This document shows, piece by piece, positions 59,191 through 64,000 of a stretch of 64,000 nucleotides of DNA (the first letter of the stretch is position 1; every line of letters starts with the position of its first letter). The notes below the pieces were generated by a model. It searched no databases, was not told where the DNA came from, and saw only the letters and a program-made list of their open reading frames with translations. Source of the DNA: an uncultured Akkermansia sp. (GTDB lineage: Bacteria > Verrucomicrobiota > Verrucomicrobiia > Verrucomicrobiales > Akkermansiaceae); contig URLZ01000003.1 in the NCBI GenBank assembly GCA_900548895.1, forward strand, positions 1-64,000. Reading direction: 5' to 3'. Made by a program: the position numbers and the translations under genes.

Positions 59191-62100
59191 TTATTTGTCT
59201 TCGACGACGTCGAGCTCCGAGATGGCGCCGTAGTCGCCGCCGTCGTGCGAGGAGAGCGCCACGAGGCGGACGTAGCGGGCGTTCGCCGGGGCGAAGAAGA
59301 GCGCCTGCTGCACGCTGTTGTTGTTGCTGAAGGTGCCTCGGGCCACGGGCTTGCCCCAGTTCTGGCCGTCGAGGCTGGCGTAGACCTCGTAGTCCTTGAT
59401 GCGGCCCTCGGGCATGGGGGCACCCTGATAGGTGATGCCCTTGAGCTTGCGCTCAACACCCATGTCGATGCGGATGTCGTGCGGGTAGCTCGCGACCGTC
59501 ACCCCGCGCATGCTGTGCCAGTAGGTGTTGGGGTTGCCGTCGAGCAGGTTGCGCGCGGCGCCCCCCTCCGGCAGCTCGGAACTGACGTAGTTGATGGTGA
59601 AGAGCGCGTGCGGCGGGTACTCGCCGACGATGCGGTTGATGATGGGCGTGAACTCGGCCACGGCGGCGTAGGGCTCGCCGGCCTGCATGGGCTCCAGACA
59701 CTTCATCTTGACGTACTGGGCCGTCTTGTAGTCGGGCATGAGCACGGACTGCTCGTTGTCGCCGTCCGCCATCTCAAGCTCGCAGTCCGGTTTCTCCGGC
59801 CAGGTCTTGCCGTCTTCGGAGAGGTAGAAGGCCAGCTTGCGCACGCGGGAGGAGGTGCGGGCCTGACGCGGCGTGATGGTGATGCCGCGCAGCTCGGAGA
59901 GCACGCCCAGATCGATGACGACCTCATGCGGGTACTGGGCGACGTTGGGCTCGTGCCACTGGGAGTGCCAGTAGGTGTCGCGGCGCCCGTCGATGAGGCT
60001 CCACGGAGACTCGTTGCGCCCCGAGGTGCTGGAGCAGGAGACGATGCGCAGCAGGTTGTCGGGCCTCCACGCGTCGAAGTGCTGGAGCGCGGTCGCCGAG
60101 TCGAGGCTGCCCTCGGAGTTGGCCCAGGCGCGGATGTAGCCCTCTTCGCGCAGCAGGAAGGGCTGGCTGTAGTTCATCTCCGTACCGTCGGGCAGGATGA
60201 GGTGAATCGTCGCATTGCGGCTCGCACAGCTCGCCTTCACGTAGCCGAGCTCATCGCGCGAGAGCGTGACGGCACCCGTCAGCGGCAGGGCCTTGCGCCC
60301 GATCTCCTCAGCCTTGTCGCCGGGAAGCAGCGGGCGGAGGGAGAAGACGAAGGTCGTCGGCGTCGAGAGCGGGATGTCGCGCGCCAGCGGGATCGGGCCG
60401 CAGGAGGCGCCGCCCAGACCCAGCGTCAGCGCATCCACCGAGAGCACGGTGGCGTTGGCTCGCTCGAGCTCGTCGGGGTGCGGCGCGGCGAAGAGGGCCT
60501 GCGGCGTGTAGGGCAGGGCAGAGAAGTTCATCGTCTCATCCGTCGAGGCGGCAACGAGAAGGCCCGCGCCCTGCGCGTCGGTGACGGCCACCCACTGGGT
60601 GTCCATGCGGTTGCCCATCTCCATGGGCCGCGGGTAGTCCTCCACCATGTCGTTGACGGTGCTGTGGTAGATGCCGACGGGGGAGCCGGTCTTGCGGTCC
60701 GGGTAGTTTTCACCGGGGCCGCGGCCGAGCCACTCGACCTTGTTGAAGCGCTCAGGCAGCTTGAGGATGAAGCCGAGCTTGGGCAGCACGAGCTTGTCAT
60801 CGCTGGGCAGAATGCCGGCCTGCACGCTGATGTAGCCGTTGGGCATGATGGTGTAGACCATGCGCGTCGTGAACTTGAAGTCCTTCTCGGTGATGGGCCC
60901 CTGATCGCTGACGCTGAAGTACCCGGCATCGTATTCGCGGCTGTCGAGCGACTCCTTGCGCGTGCCCTGGCTGGTGACGTCGCAGGAGATGCGGACCACG
61001 CCGTTCTCCAGGCGCTCGACGAGCATGGGCGAGGCCTTGTGCACGAGGTTGCGCAGGCCGTTGTTCAGCCACTGGTTCATGGCCCACTTGTCATTCGCGA
61101 GCGGGGCTCGGAAGGCGTTGAGGTGCAGGGTGGCCTTCTCGCCGATGATCTGCTGGCCGTTGACGATGTAGTTCTTGATGCCGCCGGTGGCCTTGTCAAA
61201 GCAGACGGAGAAGGCCGGGCCGATGACGAGCATCTGGCTGTTCTGGTTGCGCACCTCCGTCTTCGTGTTGGCCGGCAGCTTCATGATGCGGCTCTTGGCG
61301 ACAAAGCCCGTGAGCTCCTCCGGCAGGCTCAGTTGCTCGGTGGCGACCACGTAGCCCTTGTCGGCCCAGGCCGTCTTCTCGCGCAGGCCCAAATTGACGG
61401 TGAGGTAATAGTGGCAATCGGGGCGAAGGGTATTGAGCTTCAGCGCGCTCTTCGGGATCGTGAGCGTGGCGTTCTGCAGGGGGGCGCAGGGCAGGGTGAA
61501 GCTGCCGCCGGCGGCGAGGCCGCTGCCCTCTTCGCGAAGCTCCCAGCTGCCGTCGTATTCACCGAGATCGGTGAAGAGGTGCTTGTTGCGGATGTTCACG
61601 ACGATGCCCTGGCCGTCCGGCGTCTCGCCGCCGTAGCGGAACTCGGCGTTCTGCTGCGCCTTGCGCACTTCGTTGTAGATCGGCGTGGGCGTGCGGTCGC
61701 TGTAGATGACGCCCTTGATGCAGAAGATGCCGTCGTTGGGGTATTCGCCGTGGTCGCCGCCGTAGCTCTGGCGCACGATCTTCGTGCCGTCGGGGCGGGT
61801 GATGACCTGATCATAGCTCTGGTGAATCCACTCCCAGATGCCGCCGCCGATGATCGAGTCGCTCGAGTCAATGGCCTCCCAGTAGTCGGCGAGGTTGCCC
61901 ATCGCGTTGCAGAGGATGTGGGCGTATTCGGAGATGTACCAGGGCTTGTCGAGCTTGCGGGCGGCCGTCTCGCGCGCCCAGTTGACGCTCGGGTACTGGT
62001 TGGAGTGCAGGTCGGCCAGATCGTTGTTGCGCTCATACTGCGTCAGGCGAGAGGGGTCGCGCTGCTTGATCCAGTCGCGCACGGCGGCAAAGTTGGCGCC

Positions 62101-63618
62101 GGGGCCGGCCTCGTTGCCGTAGGACCAGATGACGACGCAGGGATGGTTTTTGCTCTGTTCAACCATGTTTTTGTTGCGCCAGACGTGCTGCGCCTTCCAC
62201 TCGGCGGGGTGCGAGAGGGACTCGGCGCCGTAGTAGTAGCCGTGCGATTCGATGTTCGCTTCGTCGCAGACGTAGATGCCTAGCTCGTCGCAGAGCTCGT
62301 AGAAGTAGGCCGGCTGCGGGTAGTGCGAGTTGCGGATGTGGTTGATGTTGCCGCGCTTCATGAGCAGGAGCTCCTGCCGGCACTCCTCCTTCGTGACGGT
62401 GTGGCCGTTGGCGTGCTGGCTCTCGTGGCGGTTGACGCCCTTGAGCTTGACGGGCATGCCGTTGACGAGGAAGCGGCCCTTGACGAGCTTCACGTCGCGG
62501 AAGCCGATCTTGCGCGAGATGGTCTCGGTGACCTCGCCGCGCCCGTTCTTCACGTAGATCATGAGGCGGTAGAGGTTCGGCTTCTCGGCGCTCCACAGAG
62601 CGGGCTTGGTGATTTCGGCGGCGAGGGTGACGCGCACCTCGGCGTCCTTGCCCACCTGTTTCGGCACGTCGCCGACGGGCTTGAGGTCGGCCACCTTGCT
62701 GCCGTCGAGATTCAGCAGCTCGGCCTCAACGCTGAAGGGGCAGTCGCTGCCGAAGCGGTTGCGGATGTCGGTCTCGACCTCCAGAGTGCTGCGGCTGTAG
62801 TCCGAGAGGCCGTCGGCCTTCTGCGGGAACTTGGTGTGCACGAAGAAGTCGCGCACGTGCACCTTCGGCGTGCTGTAGAGGAAGACGTCGCGGAAGATGC
62901 CGGAGAGGCGCCACATGTCCTGACACTCGAGGTAGGAGCCGTCGCTGTAGCGGTAGACCTCGGCGGCGATGACGTTTTTGCCGGGCTTGACGTAGGGCGT
63001 GATGTCAAAGACGGCCGCAGTGCGGCTGTCCTTCGAGAAGCCGACTTTCTGCCCGTTAATGTAGAGGTAGAAAAAAGAGTCGACGCCGTCAAACTGCACG
63101 AAGACCTCGCGGCCGTTCCAGTCCGCCGGCAGATCGAAGTCGCGGCGGTACGAGCCGACGGCATTCGGCTCCGTCTTGGGCGTCGTGTACTTCTCCTCAT
63201 CGTCGTTGCGCGGCGGAGTCATGACGCGCGGCCAGTCGCGGATGAAGGTGTAGCGCTGGTTGCTGTAGATCGGGGTGCCGTAGCCGCGCATCTGCCAGTT
63301 GCTCGGCACGTCGATGGTGGCCCAGCTGCTGACGTCCGTCTCGGGCTTGTAAAAGTCCGCGGGGCGGCTGGCGGGATCCGGCGACCAGTGAAACTTCCAG
63401 TCACCGTTGAGCGAGCGGACGAGCGAGGAGTCCTCGCGCGTGCCCTTCAGAGCTTCGTCTCGGTTGGCAAAGGGGTAGAAAAAGGCGCGCGAGTCCTCGC
63501 GCCCCTGGCTGAGATTCTGGGGGTTTTCCCAGTCAGGGTTGGGTTGATACGCCTCCTGGCCGAGCACCAGCGACCCTCCCAGAGCGAGGACCGCCGTCAT
63601 GGTCTTGAGCATGTTCAT
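59191..63618 (-). CDS. Secreted GH2 beta-galactosidase with two F5/8 type C modules
   Basis: The 1475-residue product begins with a signal peptide (about 1-21). It then shows the LacZ order: jelly-roll domain (PSNWQMRGYGTPIYSN), Ig-like domains, a TIM barrel with acid/base E503 in YGNEAGPG and nucleophile E564 in ISEYAHILCN, and the LacZ C-terminal domains (WLGRGPGENYPDRK). Two discoidin-like F5/8 type C modules (about 1187-1320 and 1334-1475), each with DG-DTYWHS or DGNPNTYWHS, end the protein. These modules bind galactose-type sugars in other secreted glycosidases. The enzyme likely removes beta-galactose from host or dietary glycans in the periplasm or outside. A promoter lies 9 bases before the ATG. 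Confidence 0.95.
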   Translation of the reverse strand: MNMLKTMTAVLALGGSLVLGQEAYQPNPDWENPQNLSQGREDSRAFFYPFANRDEALKGTREDSSLVRSLNGDWKFHWSPDPASRPADFYKPETDVSSWATIDVPSNWQMRGYGTPIYSNQRYTFIRDWPRVMTPPRNDDEEKYTTPKTEPNAVGSYRRDFDLPADWNGREVFVQFDGVDSFFYLYINGQKVGFSKDSRTAAVFDITPYVKPGKNVIAAEVYRYSDGSYLECQDMWRLSGIFRDVFLYSTPKVHVRDFFVHTKFPQKADGLSDYSRSTLEVETDIRNRFGSDCPFSVEAELLNLDGSKVADLKPVGDVPKQVGKDAEVRVTLAAEITKPALWSAEKPNLYRLMIYVKNGRGEVTETISRKIGFRDVKLVKGRFLVNGMPVKLKGVNRHESQHANGHTVTKEECRQELLLMKRGNINHIRNSHYPQPAYFYELCDELGIYVCDEANIESHGYYYGAESLSHPAEWKAQHVWRNKNMVEQSKNHPCVVIWSYGNEAGPGANFAAVRDWIKQRDPSRLTQYERNNDLADLHSNQYPSVNWARETAARKLDKPWYISEYAHILCNAMGNLADYWEAIDSSDSIIGGGIWEWIHQSYDQVITRPDGTKIVRQSYGGDHGEYPNDGIFCIKGVIYSDRTPTPIYNEVRKAQQNAEFRYGGETPDGQGIVVNIRNKHLFTDLGEYDGSWELREEGSGLAAGGSFTLPCAPLQNATLTIPKSALKLNTLRPDCHYYLTVNLGLREKTAWADKGYVVATEQLSLPEELTGFVAKSRIMKLPANTKTEVRNQNSQMLVIGPAFSVCFDKATGGIKNYIVNGQQIIGEKATLHLNAFRAPLANDKWAMNQWLNNGLRNLVHKASPMLVERLENGVVRISCDVTSQGTRKESLDSREYDAGYFSVSDQGPITEKDFKFTTRMVYTIMPNGYISVQAGILPSDDKLVLPKLGFILKLPERFNKVEWLGRGPGENYPDRKTGSPVGIYHSTVNDMVEDYPRPMEMGNRMDTQWVAVTDAQGAGLLVAASTDETMNFSALPYTPQALFAAPHPDELERANATVLSVDALTLGLGGASCGPIPLARDIPLSTPTTFVFSLRPLLPGDKAEEIGRKALPLTGAVTLSRDELGYVKASCASRNATIHLILPDGTEMNYSQPFLLREEGYIRAWANSEGSLDSATALQHFDAWRPDNLLRIVSCSSTSGRNESPWSLIDGRRDTYWHSQWHEPNVAQYPHEVVIDLGVLSELRGITITPRQARTSSRVRKLAFYLSEDGKTWPEKPDCELEMADGDNEQSVLMPDYKTAQYVKMKCLEPMQAGEPYAAVAEFTPIINRIVGEYPPHALFTINYVSSELPEGGAARNLLDGNPNTYWHSMRGVTVASYPHDIRIDMGVERKLKGITYQGAPMPEGRIKDYEVYASLDGQNWGKPVARGTFSNNNSVQQALFFAPANARYVRLVALSSHDGGDYGAISELDVVEDK

Positions 63619-63627
63619 ACGAGACTA

Positions 63628-63656
63628 CTACTAGCAGAAAGGGGGGGAGCTTTCAA
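63628..63656 (-). promoter_or_regulatory. Promoter for the beta-galactosidase gene
   Basis: TTGAAA (63656-63651), a 17-base spacer and TAGTAG (63633-63628) preceded by TGC on the minus strand. Confidence 0.55.
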
Positions 63657-63777
63657 GAAAAAAGAGCCTTTCGGACAGATTGTGCGGCGCTCTTTGTGTC
63701 ATCGGCGCCATCTCCGGGTGCGGCGGGAAACTTTTTCTCGCAGGGGGGGCTTTTCGGGCTGAGGCAGCGCCGAGGCG

Positions 63778-63806
63778 AAAAAAGCCGCCCCAGGCGGGGC
63801 GGCTTT
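63778..63806 (-). terminator. Terminator of the right-edge gene
   Basis: A perfect 11-bp stem (63781-63791 with 63796-63806) followed on the minus strand by T residues, 48 bases after the stop at 63854. Confidence 0.88.
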
Positions 63807-63853
63807 GAAACAGGAGAATCTCAGGGAGACTGGGGAATCTCAGGGAGAGGTGT

Positions 63854-64000
63854 TCAGCTCGCGCTTCCGGCGGCTTCGTGCTCGCTGAGCCAGCGGGTGT
63901 AGCGGCGCGGGTCAATTTCGCTCGGCCGCACTTCGGAGCGCAGGCTCCAGAAGACGGCGGTGTGGCGCACGCGGATGCCGCAGGCGGCGAGGTGCGCGTC
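63854..64000 (-). CDS. C-terminal fragment of an unrecognised protein (runs off right edge)
   Basis: Reading the minus strand from base 64000 gives 48 residues ending in SEHEAAGSAS and a TGA at 63856-63854. The fragment includes GIRVRHTAVFWSLRSEVRP and IDPRRYTRWL. The terminator just downstream supports it as a real gene end. The fragment is too short for me to name a family. Confidence 0.65.
   Translation of the reverse strand, partial: DAHLAACGIRVRHTAVFWSLRSEVRPSEIDPRRYTRWLSEHEAAGSAS

Overview
This is a GC-rich bacterial chromosome segment with 46 complete and 2 edge-truncated protein genes, one tRNA and one SRP RNA. The gene content points to a Gram-negative with a Sec and type II/IV pilin apparatus and an appetite for sulfated and host-type glycans: a pseudopilin, a prepilin peptidase, an arylsulfatase, a GH2 beta-galactosidase with two F5/8 type C modules, a GH16 glucanase and an outer-membrane barrel protein. 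Many genes lack a Shine-Dalgarno sequence, and several protein types (kinase-PEGA-FGE-like fusion, long ribosome hibernation factor, RRM protein) suit Verrucomicrobiota, perhaps an Akkermansia relative. That placement is an inference from gene content, not a computed phylogeny.

Layout. 1-6.5 kb: secG, panD, nth, a small lipoprotein, two paralogous membrane-anchored coiled-coil proteins and pnp, all on the minus strand. 6.5-11.5 kb: radC and a TatD-like hydrolase (plus), then a Prc/Tsp protease and an orphan transposase-type HTH protein (minus). 11.8-14.8 kb: tRNA-Leu(CAG) and a large Ser/Thr kinase fusion. 15-19.3 kb: an envelope-type cluster (lipoprotein, lipoprotein hydrolase, hexapeptide acyltransferase), a low-molecular-weight tyrosine phosphatase, queE and an outer-membrane barrel. 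19.5-23.4 kb: aconitase and a pseudopilin. 23.7-36.2 kb: a 12-kb minus-strand DNA-repair block sbcD-sbcC-addB-addA, apparently served by one strong distal promoter. 36.3-45.5 kb: a MauE/DoxX protein, an AP2-like small protein, hisD, sulfatase, pepP, ndk, hpf and GH16. 46-55.8 kb: rpsA, marR, an NAPE-PLD-like metallo-hydrolase, pilD with a small membrane protein, uvrB, and an RHH protein coupled to mnmA. 55.9-64 kb: yggS and a GT9 glycosyltransferase, an RRM RNA-binding protein divergent from the SRP RNA gene, the large beta-galactosidase and a truncated gene at the right edge.

Promoters are unusually readable: almost every isolated gene has TTGNNN, a 17-base spacer and a TANNNT box. In about ten cases the -10 box lies only 6-11 bases before the start codon, so the mRNA should be leaderless or nearly so. 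Other genes (pnp, rpsA, the RRM gene, sbcD) have long leaders containing inverted repeats. Strong hairpin/T-run terminators separate most units.

No CRISPR array, prophage, complete insertion sequence or classical defence system was seen. The most unusual items are the leaderless-promoter pattern, the kinase fused to an apparently dead FGE domain, the large insertion in UvrB, the sbcDC-addBA block, and a perfect palindrome over the sulfatase -35 element.
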